A stretch of 64,000 nucleotides of DNA from NCBI GenBank assembly GCA_013349325.1, contig DUZX01000011.1, forward strand, positions 1 through 64,000, in the 5' to 3' direction. Positions 44,796-53,078 of this stretch are shown one piece after another. The first letter of the stretch is position 1. Each line of letters starts with the position of its first letter. Position numbers and translations under genes: made by a program. The notes under the pieces were generated by a model, which did not search any database, was not told the origin of the DNA, and was given only the letters and a program-made list of their open reading frames with translations. The stretch comes from Desulfuromonadales bacterium. GTDB taxonomy: Bacteria > Desulfobacterota > Desulfuromonadia > Geobacterales > Pseudopelobacteraceae.

Positions 44796-44963
44796 ATGAG
44801 CAAAATTTTAATCGGCGTTTTCTCGGGTATTTTTATCGGCGCAGTTATCTACGAACTCGTTAACAGAACAAATCCTGATCTGATCAAAAAAGTTGAAGAT
44901 ATGGCCAGCAATAAGATTGATGCACTGTGCGGAGTTGTAAGCGAGAGTCATGAAGCAGCTTAG
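44796..44963 (+). CDS. Small single-helix membrane protein (55 aa)
   Basis: 55 residues from ATG 44796 (AAAAGGAG upstream). One N-terminal helix (about 3-21, LIGVFSGIFIGAVIYEL) and a charged tail. It follows the paralogue gene by five bases and overlaps the start of mamP by 14 bases, so it is part of the operon. Not recognised; comparable in size to small Mam/Mad membrane proteins. Confidence 0.65.
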   Translation: MSKILIGVFSGIFIGAVIYELVNRTNPDLIKKVEDMASNKIDALCGVVSESHEAA

Positions 44964-45933
44964 ATTTGTCACCAACCCCATATTCCTGTTGATGATGATT
45001 TCCTCCTTCGTCTACGTCTATTTCTTTTATCTGGCCGATGGACCGGCCCGCAAAAAGGAAGCGGCGGAAGCCGAGATGGAAATGGCCCGTCCGGTGCCTC
45101 CTGCCACTAATCCCAACGCTGCAGCCCCTGTTGCCGGGATTATCATGAAAGAGGAAAACCCGTTTAATATGGGTAACGAGCCGGGACAGATGAACGTTCT
45201 GAACGGTAATCAGTTCTTTAATCAGCAGAATCGCCAGGACCCGATGGCGCTCCAGGAAGAGAACCCCTTTGCACCGCGTGCCAGAAAAGTGCGTCCTAGT
45301 CAGCAGGTAGATCCGAACGCTCAGCCGGTCCAGTTTCAGTACCCCAACGGCTACTTTCCGCAAGGTGTGGTTCCCGTGGCTGGCGGAGCTTTGGGTAAAA
45401 CCTGGATTGAAGCCCACTGGATCGGATTGGAAGCCGGGCCGCTGGTGCCTGCCGTTGCAAAGGCCAACAATATCCCGCCCGATGTGAACGGGGTGTTTGT
45501 TGATGAGGTTACGCTGATCGCTGCCGACTCAGGACTTCTGGCAGGCGATGTGATTACGGAAGTAAATGGCGTGCACGTTAATGATCTGCGCTCATTCAAG
45601 TATGCAACCAATCTGGTGGCACAGGCAACCCAGACTCATGTGACGGTCTATCGGCGTGGCGGTTACAAAAATATCACCGTCAGCAGCCCGGATGCATTCG
45701 GTGTCGCCCAGGTTGAGGGGGCGCCGATGATTCTTGCTACTGACAGGGCGCCGCACGGCTATTACGGCCCCTGTGACAGCTGCCATACGATCGCACCCGG
45801 CCGCGCAAATCTTAACCAGATGGCCAAAGATCTGGGCGACATACTCGCCAAATCAGCGCCAAATATCAGAAAAGGGACACCTGCTCCGCACGGAAACAGA
45901 GGTGCATGCTCTAAATGTCACGTTCTACTTTGA
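44950..45933 (+). CDS. mamP: MamP-like PDZ protein with two magnetochrome motifs
   Basis: 327 residues. One N-terminal membrane helix (about 9-28), a Pro/Gln/Asn-rich linker, a PDZ domain (about 165-245, GVFVDEVTLIAADSGLLAGDVITEVNG), then two CXXCH (C275-H279 and C320-H324) in the PHGYYGPCDSCH/PHGNRGACSKCH form that defines magnetochrome domains. This is the MamP layout; MamP oxidises Fe(II) and balances Fe(II)/Fe(III) for magnetite. It lacks a protease domain, so it is not MamE. Overlaps mamM by 19 bases. Confidence 0.85.
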   Translation: MKQLRFVTNPIFLLMMISSFVYVYFFYLADGPARKKEAAEAEMEMARPVPPATNPNAAAPVAGIIMKEENPFNMGNEPGQMNVLNGNQFFNQQNRQDPMALQEENPFAPRARKVRPSQQVDPNAQPVQFQYPNGYFPQGVVPVAGGALGKTWIEAHWIGLEAGPLVPAVAKANNIPPDVNGVFVDEVTLIAADSGLLAGDVITEVNGVHVNDLRSFKYATNLVAQATQTHVTVYRRGGYKNITVSSPDAFGVAQVEGAPMILATDRAPHGYYGPCDSCHTIAPGRANLNQMAKDLGDILAKSAPNIRKGTPAPHGNRGACSKCHVLL

Positions 45934-46838
45934 AGCAGGGTTGCGGCAACGACATACAGGAATGTGTCGCGTGTGAAAAAAAGGCCGGCTGGAACGCTGT
46001 CTATGCGAACCTGGCGCTGGCACTTTTCAAGGCTTTTATCGGCTACGTCAGCGGCAGTAAGGCTATTTTGGGCGATGCACTTTTCTCGTTCAAAGACTTT
46101 ATTGCTTCCGTCGTCGTCGTTATCGGGATCAAGGTATCCGGCAAACCTGCCGATGACCAGCATCCCTATGGCCATGGAAAAATAGAGTTCGTTGCCCTGT
46201 TTTTGATAAGCATCGGCTTGCTCGTCACAACCGTGTTTCTGTTCGTACATTCCGTTAAGGGGATCTGGCTCTGTTTTAACGGTGCCGGCGGCAGTGCTCC
46301 CAAGCTGATCGCTTTTTGGGCTGCACTGATCTCGGTTGTGGCTAACTACAAGCTCTCTGAATATCTGCTCTGCGTCGGCGACAAGTTAAAAAGCCCTTCC
46401 ATGCTGGCCAATGCGCGTCATAACCATTCGGATGCCGTGTCATCGATTATGGTAGCCGTAGCTGTTCTTGGTGCTCATTTCGGCGGTATGGTGTTTCTTG
46501 ACCCCCTGGTAGCTCTGATTGAAGCGGTTTGTCTGTTCGGTATGAGTATCGATATGTTTAAAGACTCGCTGAAAGGGTTGTTTGATTATGCGGTACATCC
46601 GGAAGCCGTAGACCGGATTGAATCCGTGGCGCGTCTGGTGCCGGGTGTCCGCAAAGTATCAAAAGTTATTGCCCGACAATTGGGGCATGGCGTCTGGGTC
46701 GATATGACGATCAAGGTTGATCCGGCCTTGAGTCACCAGGAAGGTTACATCATCGGGCAGCATGTCCGCGAAAGTATTCAGGCTGCGCTGGGCGAAAACA
46801 CGACCGTCAATGTCATTGTAGAACCGTATCTGCCATGA
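45915..46838 (+). CDS. mamM: MamM-like cation diffusion facilitator
   Basis: 307 residues. Starts with a CxxC-bearing ECVACEKKAGW head, then six helices with FSFKDFIAS and HPYGHGKIEF (metal/proton site) and a soluble C-terminal domain (about 215-305). MamM and MamB are the CDF iron transporters of magnetosomes; the HPYGHGKVEF-type sequence and the ALFSFKDF segment match MamM more than MamB. Overlaps mamP at its start and the next gene at its stop, all coupled. Confidence 0.85.
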   Translation: MSRSTLKQGCGNDIQECVACEKKAGWNAVYANLALALFKAFIGYVSGSKAILGDALFSFKDFIASVVVVIGIKVSGKPADDQHPYGHGKIEFVALFLISIGLLVTTVFLFVHSVKGIWLCFNGAGGSAPKLIAFWAALISVVANYKLSEYLLCVGDKLKSPSMLANARHNHSDAVSSIMVAVAVLGAHFGGMVFLDPLVALIEAVCLFGMSIDMFKDSLKGLFDYAVHPEAVDRIESVARLVPGVRKVSKVIARQLGHGVWVDMTIKVDPALSHQEGYIIGQHVRESIQAALGENTTVNVIVEPYLP

Positions 46839-47512
46839 AAGAAAACGGCTGGCTGTCAAAACTGCTTATGTTGACCGGCAAATCATTGCCCACGATTCAG
46901 GCTGAAGTTCGAGAGCTGCAGCGGGAGTACGATCTGGCACATGGCGGTAAAGCACGGCGCTACGTTTCCTACGGTGTCAGCAGCAAGCTGATCAGCAGGG
47001 CTGCCATGAAAACCGGAGCGTTCGGTGGCCTGGTCAGCGTTCCGGCAACTATTCCGGGCGTCGGTTTTTTAGGCACGTTGCTGGCCGGTGTTACGGCCGA
47101 TCTGGTCTATCTGGTCAGAACGCAGATTGAGTTGTGTTATGCAATTTCAATTGCCTACGATGTACAGATGGATGAGGAGGAGCTAAAGGCGGTGGCTCTG
47201 GCCTTGCTCGGCTTTTCCGGTAGCGCCGAGGCGGCCAAGGGGATAGCGGTCAGAACGTTGCGCGGGGTTGTGGATGAGATGTCAGCCGCCTATTTGCGAC
47301 GAGGTATCCCTGATTCGGCTCTTGACGTGTCGGCCAAACTGGCTCCCCGTTTCGCGGGTAAAGCCTACCGTTTGATCCCCTTTTTGGGTATACCGATTTC
47401 GGCCTCCTTGAATATTGCTTCAACCATGATGGTCGGTAATCAGGCCAGAAAATATTTCAGTACCTGGGAAGAATCCCCGGATAGTCTGGGTGAGCTGGAT
47501 GCTACAACGTAA
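46835..47512 (+). CDS. EcsC-like protein in the magnetosome operon
   Basis: 225 residues, starting with a four-base overlap (ATGA) with mamM. The region from about 40 to 150 (GAFGGLVSVPATIPGVGFLGTLLAGVTADLVYLVRTQIELCYAISIAYD) is like EcsC-family membrane-associated proteins: hydrophobic and Gly-rich with an acidic middle. No role is known for such a protein in magnetosomes. Might be a deltaproteobacterial 'mad'-type gene; not verifiable here. Confidence 0.7.
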   Translation: MKENGWLSKLLMLTGKSLPTIQAEVRELQREYDLAHGGKARRYVSYGVSSKLISRAAMKTGAFGGLVSVPATIPGVGFLGTLLAGVTADLVYLVRTQIELCYAISIAYDVQMDEEELKAVALALLGFSGSAEAAKGIAVRTLRGVVDEMSAAYLRRGIPDSALDVSAKLAPRFAGKAYRLIPFLGIPISASLNIASTMMVGNQARKYFSTWEESPDSLGELDATT

Positions 47513-48056
47513 CCGTTATGTCGTTTTGCTGGTTGCCATTTTAGTGGTTGTTTATCTTTTTGCCCGGCACGCCAACAATGTTTTTGTTGAAGAACAGCAT
47601 CTGCTCTATATGGCCTCCGGTCTGCTGGAGCTTGAGATGAAACGAAGAACCGACCTGCTCTCCCGGACGCGCGATGCGGTCAACCAGTACAGCAACCTGG
47701 AGGGTAAAATTCAGACGCACATTGTAGAACTGAATGCGCTGAACTCACCACCGGGCAACAACAGCGTACGGCTTGAAAAGAGCAACCAGCTGTTTGAGCT
47801 GCTCAGTGAAATCGACAATGTCAAAGAGCGCTATCCGAAGCTGAAAAGTAAGGATCCCTACATTGTTTTAATGGAAGATATCCAGGAGTCGGGTGGTCGA
47901 ATTATTAACGCCCGTATGGCCTATAATAAGAAAGTCAACGAGTTTAACACGCTGTTAACGATATTTCCGTACAAGCTGGCTGCCCGCCCGCTCGGTTTTC
48001 ATCCCCATCCCTTTCAGGAAGGCGCCGGGGAAAAATATTTAAGAAACAGCAAATAA
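47499..48056 (+). CDS. LemA-like membrane protein, second MamQ-like copy
   Basis: 185 residues from ATG 47499 (GGTGAG upstream; a GTG at 47490 is also possible). One N-terminal helix (about 7-24), then a LemA-type helical bundle: LELEMKRRTDLLSRTRDAVNQYSNLEGK and IINARMAYNKKVNEFNTLLTIFP. MamQ is LemA-like. A second, longer MamQ homologue with the usual N-terminal extension is at 52380, so this may be a duplicate with divided function. It overlaps the EcsC-like gene. Confidence 0.72.
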   Translation: MLQRNRYVVLLVAILVVVYLFARHANNVFVEEQHLLYMASGLLELEMKRRTDLLSRTRDAVNQYSNLEGKIQTHIVELNALNSPPGNNSVRLEKSNQLFELLSEIDNVKERYPKLKSKDPYIVLMEDIQESGGRIINARMAYNKKVNEFNTLLTIFPYKLAARPLGFHPHPFQEGAGEKYLRNSK

Positions 48057-48073
48057 ACGCTAGATAAGGTTCT

Positions 48074-48946
48074 ATGAAGTATCCTGAGTGCATACAATGT
48101 GGCCAAACCTCTCCTAAATGGAGTTTCTTCGGAAATACGCTGGCGGCGATTTTCAAGGTTGCTGTCGGAACACTGACAGGCAGCAAGGGTCTTGTTGCTG
48201 ATGGTGTCCATTCCGCCGCCGATGCCATGTCATCACTGTTTATCGTCATCGCTCTTAAGGTGGCTGACCGGCCGCACGACGACAAGCATCCCTATGGATA
48301 CGGCAAAATCGAATATATCAGCACCCTGTGCGCCAGTTCGTTTCTGTTTGTCGGGGCCGGCTCCATTTTTTTCGATGCCATCAAGACCTTCAAACAGGGC
48401 GCCCATGAAATGCCGGGTGACGCCGCCCTGCTGGCAACCATCATCTCGCTCTGCTTCAGCTATCTGATGTACATATCCAATCAATGCGCCGGCACCCAGC
48501 TCTCAAGTCCCGCCATGCTGGCTGATGCCAATGAAAGCAGGGCCGACAGTATTACCTCGGTTGCCGTTCTGCTCGGTCTGATCGGCGCCAAACTGGGCTA
48601 TCCCAATGCCGATACGGTCGCTGCGGTTATCGTATCACTGTTTATCTTCAATATGAGTATCGAGATGTTCCTGCAGGGGATCAACGGTCTGATCGACATG
48701 TCGGTTGACCCGGACATGCTGGAAGAAGTTGTAGCTGTCAGTCTCAGCGTCGAGGGTGTCGCCGGTGTCCGCTCGATAAAAACGCGGCAAATGGGGCAGA
48801 AAAACTGGATTGATATCGAAATTGCCGTTTCACGGCAGATATCCGTGCTTGAAGTTCATACCATTGCGGAACTGGTACGTGAATCCGTCATGAAAGAAGT
48901 ACATGGTATTAGTGGCATATCAGTTGCCACGTACCCGATTGACTAA
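48074..48946 (+). CDS. mamB: MamB-like cation diffusion facilitator
   Basis: 290 residues. The start MKYPECIQCGQTSPKWSFF with a CxxC matches the MamB N-terminus (KFENCRDC in Magnetospirillum). Six helices carry ADGVHSAADAMSS and HPYGYGKIEYIS metal/proton motifs. The C-terminal cytoplasmic domain is about 210-290. MamB is required for magnetosome vesicle formation and iron import; it acts with MamM. AAGGTTCT before the ATG is a weak-to-moderate ribosome site. Confidence 0.88.
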   Translation: MKYPECIQCGQTSPKWSFFGNTLAAIFKVAVGTLTGSKGLVADGVHSAADAMSSLFIVIALKVADRPHDDKHPYGYGKIEYISTLCASSFLFVGAGSIFFDAIKTFKQGAHEMPGDAALLATIISLCFSYLMYISNQCAGTQLSSPAMLADANESRADSITSVAVLLGLIGAKLGYPNADTVAAVIVSLFIFNMSIEMFLQGINGLIDMSVDPDMLEEVVAVSLSVEGVAGVRSIKTRQMGQKNWIDIEIAVSRQISVLEVHTIAELVRESVMKEVHGISGISVATYPID

Positions 48947-48966
48947 CGGGCAGGGGGCCAGATTTA

Positions 48967-49365
48967 GTGAGTGAAAATGAAGGCATCAGTAATTTTTTCG
49001 GCATAATCTGCCTGCTGCTGTTTGTATTTGCAAATGCATATTATCCGGCTCGCTTGATTGCCAACCAATATCGACCCTGGCCGAAGGATATTGCGATATT
49101 TTTTAAAAAATATCTCGATCTTCATATGTCGGTCAACATAGTTGCCTTTATCGCCATGACAATTCATGCGCACTTTTCTGACGATCGCAACATCTTCCTG
49201 ATGGCGAGCCTGCTGGTTACTGTCTGGCTGACATTCGCCGGTATTCTGATGCGGTCAAAGAAATTTTCGAGCGATACCAAAAAACAGATGCGACTGATCC
49301 ATACGCAGCAGACGGTGTTTCTTGTCTGGCTGGCGCTGCTGATTTTAGGTCATGTCGTAGAATAG
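48967..49365 (+). CDS. Four-helix His-rich membrane protein, possible b-type cytochrome
   Basis: 132 residues, GTG start. Four hydrophobic helices (about 9-29, 50-68, 75-95, 114-130). His53 and His67 (13 residues between), with His69, His112 and His129, lie at helix ends in spacing like bis-His haem b ligands, so it may carry haem. No CXXCH. Not recognised as a known magnetosome protein; it lies between mamB and mamA. The haem idea is inference. Confidence 0.6.
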   Translation: MSENEGISNFFGIICLLLFVFANAYYPARLIANQYRPWPKDIAIFFKKYLDLHMSVNIVAFIAMTIHAHFSDDRNIFLMASLLVTVWLTFAGILMRSKKFSSDTKKQMRLIHTQQTVFLVWLALLILGHVVE

Positions 49366-49399
49366 TCACAAAATAATCAGGTATGAACGTGGAGGTTAC

Positions 49400-50044
49400 A
49401 TGGCAGTAAAAGTCGATACGAGCGAGATTCAGTTTTTCTTTAAGGCAGCAGCCATTCATGCCAAAAGGTTGGTCAATAAATCCATAGACTCCTATAACAG
49501 CCTGCTGCAGATTGACGCCGAGAGTGCCAAAGAGATTCATAACGAACTCGGTGATTCTCTGGAAGCAAAAGGCAACTATGACGGGGCCATCAAAGCCTAT
49601 AAAAAGATTCTGCTGGCTGACCCCAACAACGTCGCGACACTGTTCAAGCTGGGCAAGATCTACGTCCGCCTGGGGCAGAACGCTGATGCAATTGAGACAC
49701 TTAAAAAAGTTACCATTCTGGACAGTACGATTCCGGAAGCCTATTATCTGCTCGGCTCGGTCTATTTTTCTGATGATGCCAATAATGAAGCCTGGGAAGC
49801 ATTAAATAACGCCATTACCCTGAACCCCGGCTATGCCGATGCCTATTACAAACTCGGCTTGATTGCAGATGCACGTCACGACCATGATAACGCCATTAAA
49901 GCGTACCTGAAGACGATTGACTTAAAGCCGGATTTTATCAAAGCGTACCAAAGCCTCGGTTTTGTCTATGAAGCCAAAGGTAATCGTGATGAAGCGGTTA
50001 AATATTTTAAGAAATCACTGGAAATAGAGCAAAAGAAAAGTTGA
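49400..50044 (+). CDS. mamA: MamA TPR protein
   Basis: 214 residues. Five to six tetratricopeptide repeats (each ~34 residues, e.g. ELGDSLEAKGNYDGAIKAYKKILLADP, KLGKIYVRLGQNADAIETLKKV) fill residues 45-210. MamA coats the magnetosome surface and assembles through its TPRs; its length is close to the usual 217. GGAGGT precedes the ATG. Generic TPR proteins are common, so the name depends on context between mamB and mamI. Confidence 0.82.
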   Translation: MAVKVDTSEIQFFFKAAAIHAKRLVNKSIDSYNSLLQIDAESAKEIHNELGDSLEAKGNYDGAIKAYKKILLADPNNVATLFKLGKIYVRLGQNADAIETLKKVTILDSTIPEAYYLLGSVYFSDDANNEAWEALNNAITLNPGYADAYYKLGLIADARHDHDNAIKAYLKTIDLKPDFIKAYQSLGFVYEAKGNRDEAVKYFKKSLEIEQKKS

Positions 50045-50090
50045 TGTATTTTATGACGTTACATACCATAAACGGTAAACAGGAGAAGAT

Positions 50091-50324
50091 ATGCTAAGTA
50101 TTGTATTTGGTCTGATTGCGATGAGTCTCGGGTTCTGGGGTCTGGTCAGGTATTGGTGGTATATGGTTGATGTCCTGATTGCAATTCTGCCGTTGCTGTT
50201 GATTGTCAGCGGTGCCATTGCCCTTTTGGCAGGCATCAGGAACACCGGCATGCGCACCTCGTTTAAACTGAAAAAAGGTGCTGTTGCAGAAGAAGAACCC
50301 GCTACTCGAAAAAAAGACGAATAG
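50091..50324 (+). CDS. mamI: MamI small membrane protein
   Basis: 77 residues, two helices (about 4-22 and 28-48) with MLSIVFGLIAMSLGFWGLVRYWW near the start and a basic, then acidic tail. MamI (about 70 residues, similar FG-L-ALGLWG and W-rich start) is one of the four proteins needed to form the magnetosome membrane with MamL, MamQ and MamB. Ten bases before mamE. CAGGAGA precedes the ATG. Confidence 0.82.
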   Translation: MLSIVFGLIAMSLGFWGLVRYWWYMVDVLIAILPLLLIVSGAIALLAGIRNTGMRTSFKLKKGAVAEEEPATRKKDE

Positions 50325-50333
50325 GAGCAACTG

Positions 50334-52373
50334 ATGGGATCAGAGAAAATTGCTGACAGCACCGAGAGTACTCTTCAGCAGCCTGAACATACGTGCTCCC
50401 GGAACTATAAACCGTGGATCTGGACACTGGTGGTCATGGCGATCCTCACCATTGTGTGGGCACTGTACGAAGGATCACAGCAGGAAGGGTATGTAAATAA
50501 CTTCCTTACCAAAGGTCAAACTGCCAAGAATCTGGGTGCGCCAGCCCTTACACAGGTTGCCGGTGTCCAACAGGCTCCCGGTGCGGTTGGAGATGTCCAG
50601 ACCTCCTATCATGGCATTATCGACATGGTCAGGCCTGCGGTTATCAGTATCGATGCGGCCATGCGTAATCAGCCGACGGCAGCTAACCAGGGCGCCATTG
50701 AGCCGCTCCCCACAGACGTGGCTTTCACCAAGATCGGATCCGGCGTCATTATTGATCAGCGCGGTTACGTGCTCAGCAGTTACCACGTCATTGCCGGGGC
50801 TGAGTCTTTAAAAGCAACGGTCTACGGTCCGGGAGGAGCTAAAGAGTATCCTCTCAAATTGGTAAAAGCTGATTTACGCACCGATATGGCCTTGCTGCGC
50901 ATTCAGGGTGGCGGATCCTTTCCGTATGCTGCTCTGGGCAACTCCGACGCTTCCAGAACAGGTGATATGGTCCTTACGATAGGCAGTCCATTCGGATTTG
51001 AACAGTCGGTTACCTCCGGCATGATCAGCAGCCGCAACCGGACGCTGCAAGTCGGTGATACCGTCTATGAAAATCTGATTCAGACCGATTCACCCATCAA
51101 TCGTGGCAGCAGCGGTGGCCCGATGCTGAACGTGCAGGGTGAAGTTATTGGTATTAACACCGCCATATTTGCTCCGACCGGTGTCTTTAACGGCATCGGC
51201 TTCGCCATTCCGATCAACCGTGCGGCCGACCTGGTGGGCGGAGTCATTGACTTCAACAACATGGCTCCCGGTGCAGGCGCCGGCCAGTTGGTAGCCTGGA
51301 CAAACCAGGGTCGTCAGGTTGGTAACGCCTACCGTCTTCCTGGCGGACAGATGATTACACCACCGCACCCGCTGCGCGGTAAATGCCTGGACTGCCATCC
51401 TCAGTTGTTTGAACAGCAGGCGCAGGCCGCTCCGGTCAACGCGGATCTGTTCCCGCAGCAGGGACAGGCTACACCGGTTAACGTCGATCCGTTCCTTCAG
51501 CAGGGTAGAGGCATGCAGGTTAACGTTGATCCGTTTCTGCAACAGCAGGGTCAGGGCATGCCGGTTAATGTTGATCCGTTTTTGCAACAGCAGGGAAGAG
51601 GCATGGCTGCCAACGCTGATCCGCTGCTACAGCAGCAGAACGGCCTGCACATCGGAGCCGGTGCAGGAAAAAGCAAAGGTCTCTTCGGTCGCTTCAATGG
51701 CGGACCGTTAACCGGTAGCGGTGGTCAGTTGACAGCCGCCGGGCAGCAGGGTTCGTACATTGAACCGCTCATGGGAGTCGGCCTGGTTGACGTCAATGAA
51801 ACAATCAGCCAGCAGGCCAAGATGGTGCATCCTGAAGGGGTACTGGTAACCGGAGTCCTGCCGGGTGGACCGGCCGATACCGCCGGCATCCAGCGTGGCG
51901 ATATCCTTGTCCGGATTGCCGGGCGTAAAATACTGAACATTGCCAGCCTCAACAAGCTGCTGTCTTCACAAAATATCGGCCGCAAATTTGAGCTTATCTA
52001 TCTGCGTAACGGATCCCGTCAGGCAGCCAGAATTAAAACCGGCATCAAGAATCAGGCAGCAGTGCAGCAACCTCGTCAAGCTGGTCAGATGCAAGAGCAG
52101 GGGGCCTATCAGTGGCCGTTGGGCGCCAGTGTATCACCGCTTGGTCCGAGAAATATGATGTTCACCAAAACCGGTGTCTGCGTTCAGAACAGCGGCGGAA
52201 TCCTGGCCGCCAACGGTCTCAGAAACGGAGATATCATCAAGGCGATCAACGGAAAACAGGTTGAAGATCTGGAAACATTTATCAAACAGTCGAAAAAGGT
52301 TAATAGCAAGAAGGGGTTTATGCTGGACGTTATCCGTTCCGGTAATTCCATCTTCCTGACAGTAAAAGGGTAA
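50334..52373 (+). CDS. mamE: MamE-like HtrA protease with magnetochrome and two PDZ domains
   Basis: 679 residues. One membrane helix (about 29-45), a trypsin-like domain with an intact triad His151 (SSYHVIAG), Asp184 (RTDMALL) and Ser260 (RGSSGGP), one CXXCH at 351-355 (PHPLRGKCLDCH, magnetochrome), five tandem repeats of about 15 residues (361-436), then two PDZ domains (about 480-585 and 600-679). MamE processes magnetosome proteins and controls crystal growth. AMB-1 MamE has two magnetochromes; here I see one. Triad complete, so active protease likely. Confidence 0.88.
   Translation: MGSEKIADSTESTLQQPEHTCSRNYKPWIWTLVVMAILTIVWALYEGSQQEGYVNNFLTKGQTAKNLGAPALTQVAGVQQAPGAVGDVQTSYHGIIDMVRPAVISIDAAMRNQPTAANQGAIEPLPTDVAFTKIGSGVIIDQRGYVLSSYHVIAGAESLKATVYGPGGAKEYPLKLVKADLRTDMALLRIQGGGSFPYAALGNSDASRTGDMVLTIGSPFGFEQSVTSGMISSRNRTLQVGDTVYENLIQTDSPINRGSSGGPMLNVQGEVIGINTAIFAPTGVFNGIGFAIPINRAADLVGGVIDFNNMAPGAGAGQLVAWTNQGRQVGNAYRLPGGQMITPPHPLRGKCLDCHPQLFEQQAQAAPVNADLFPQQGQATPVNVDPFLQQGRGMQVNVDPFLQQQGQGMPVNVDPFLQQQGRGMAANADPLLQQQNGLHIGAGAGKSKGLFGRFNGGPLTGSGGQLTAAGQQGSYIEPLMGVGLVDVNETISQQAKMVHPEGVLVTGVLPGGPADTAGIQRGDILVRIAGRKILNIASLNKLLSSQNIGRKFELIYLRNGSRQAARIKTGIKNQAAVQQPRQAGQMQEQGAYQWPLGASVSPLGPRNMMFTKTGVCVQNSGGILAANGLRNGDIIKAINGKQVEDLETFIKQSKKVNSKKGFMLDVIRSGNSIFLTVKG
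51414..51641 (+). repeat. Tandem coding repeat in mamE (PVNVDPFLQQQ units)
   Basis: Five consecutive units of ~45 bases code for variants of GQGMPVNVDPFLQQQ directly after the CXXCH. Units 2-4 are most alike. Likely unstable in copy number and a flexible spacer between the magnetochrome and the PDZ pair. Confidence 0.85.
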
Positions 52374-52379
52374 GCGCCA

Positions 52380-53078
52380 TTGAAAGAGATTATTGAAAAG
52401 CTGTATGCGCAGGAACTGAATCTGATTACGGCCAAACCGGTTATGGTGCGGGCTAAAAAGCCTACTCTGGCCAAGCGATTCAAGATCAAGGTCTGGGAAA
52501 AACAGAATATAGCTGCCAGAATTGCGATGGTCTCCTTCGCTCTGCTGATCTTTACCGGCTGCATTTACTACTATAATCTCTTTACCACCGAATCTTATAT
52601 GGTTCGGCTGGAGGCGGCGCAGATCGAGGCCGAACTCCAGCGACGTAATGATCTGATTCCAAATCTGGTCAAGGCGGTCGTAGACTACATGGCTTATGAG
52701 GGCAAGGTGTTCGTGCATGCTGCCGATGTGCGTAGTGCGCTCGGTTCGCTGAAAGATATGTCGACTGACGGCACCTCGCTGCCGGTTGACGTCAAATCGA
52801 TTGCCAGTTTCAAGTCAGCGATTTCTAAATTTCAAGCGGTAGCGGAGAATTATCCCGATCTCAAATCATCGATAACCTATCAAAATCTGATGAACGAGCT
52901 GGCCAATACTGAAACCCGGCTTGCTGTAGCGCGTGCCAAGTATAATTCAGCGGCAAATCTTTACAACACAAGCCTGGAGCTGGTACCGGGGTACTTTTTT
53001 GGTCTCGGTCTCGGTTTCAGGCATGCGGAAACATTCATAGCCGATAAAGCCGTTAAAGTGCCAAAAGATGTGAAATGA
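52380..53078 (+). CDS. mamQ: MamQ LemA-like membrane protein
   Basis: 232 residues, TTG start six bases after mamE. An N-terminal cytoplasmic segment (IIEKLYAQELNLITAKP) of the type found in MamQ precedes a helix (about 53-72), then a LemA bundle: AEAELQRRNDLIPNLVKAVVDYMAYE is close to the LQRRRTLIPNIV segment of MamQ. MamQ is essential for magnetosome membrane formation. The gene overlaps the next by four bases. A second LemA-like gene lies at 47499. Confidence 0.83.
   Translation: MKEIIEKLYAQELNLITAKPVMVRAKKPTLAKRFKIKVWEKQNIAARIAMVSFALLIFTGCIYYYNLFTTESYMVRLEAAQIEAELQRRNDLIPNLVKAVVDYMAYEGKVFVHAADVRSALGSLKDMSTDGTSLPVDVKSIASFKSAISKFQAVAENYPDLKSSITYQNLMNELANTETRLAVARAKYNSAANLYNTSLELVPGYFFGLGLGFRHAETFIADKAVKVPKDVK

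Noticed and set aside
44950-45933. Truncated MamE instead of MamP
   Set aside because: There is no protease domain or triad and the PDZ plus two magnetochrome layout is that of MamP; a separate full MamE lies at 50334.
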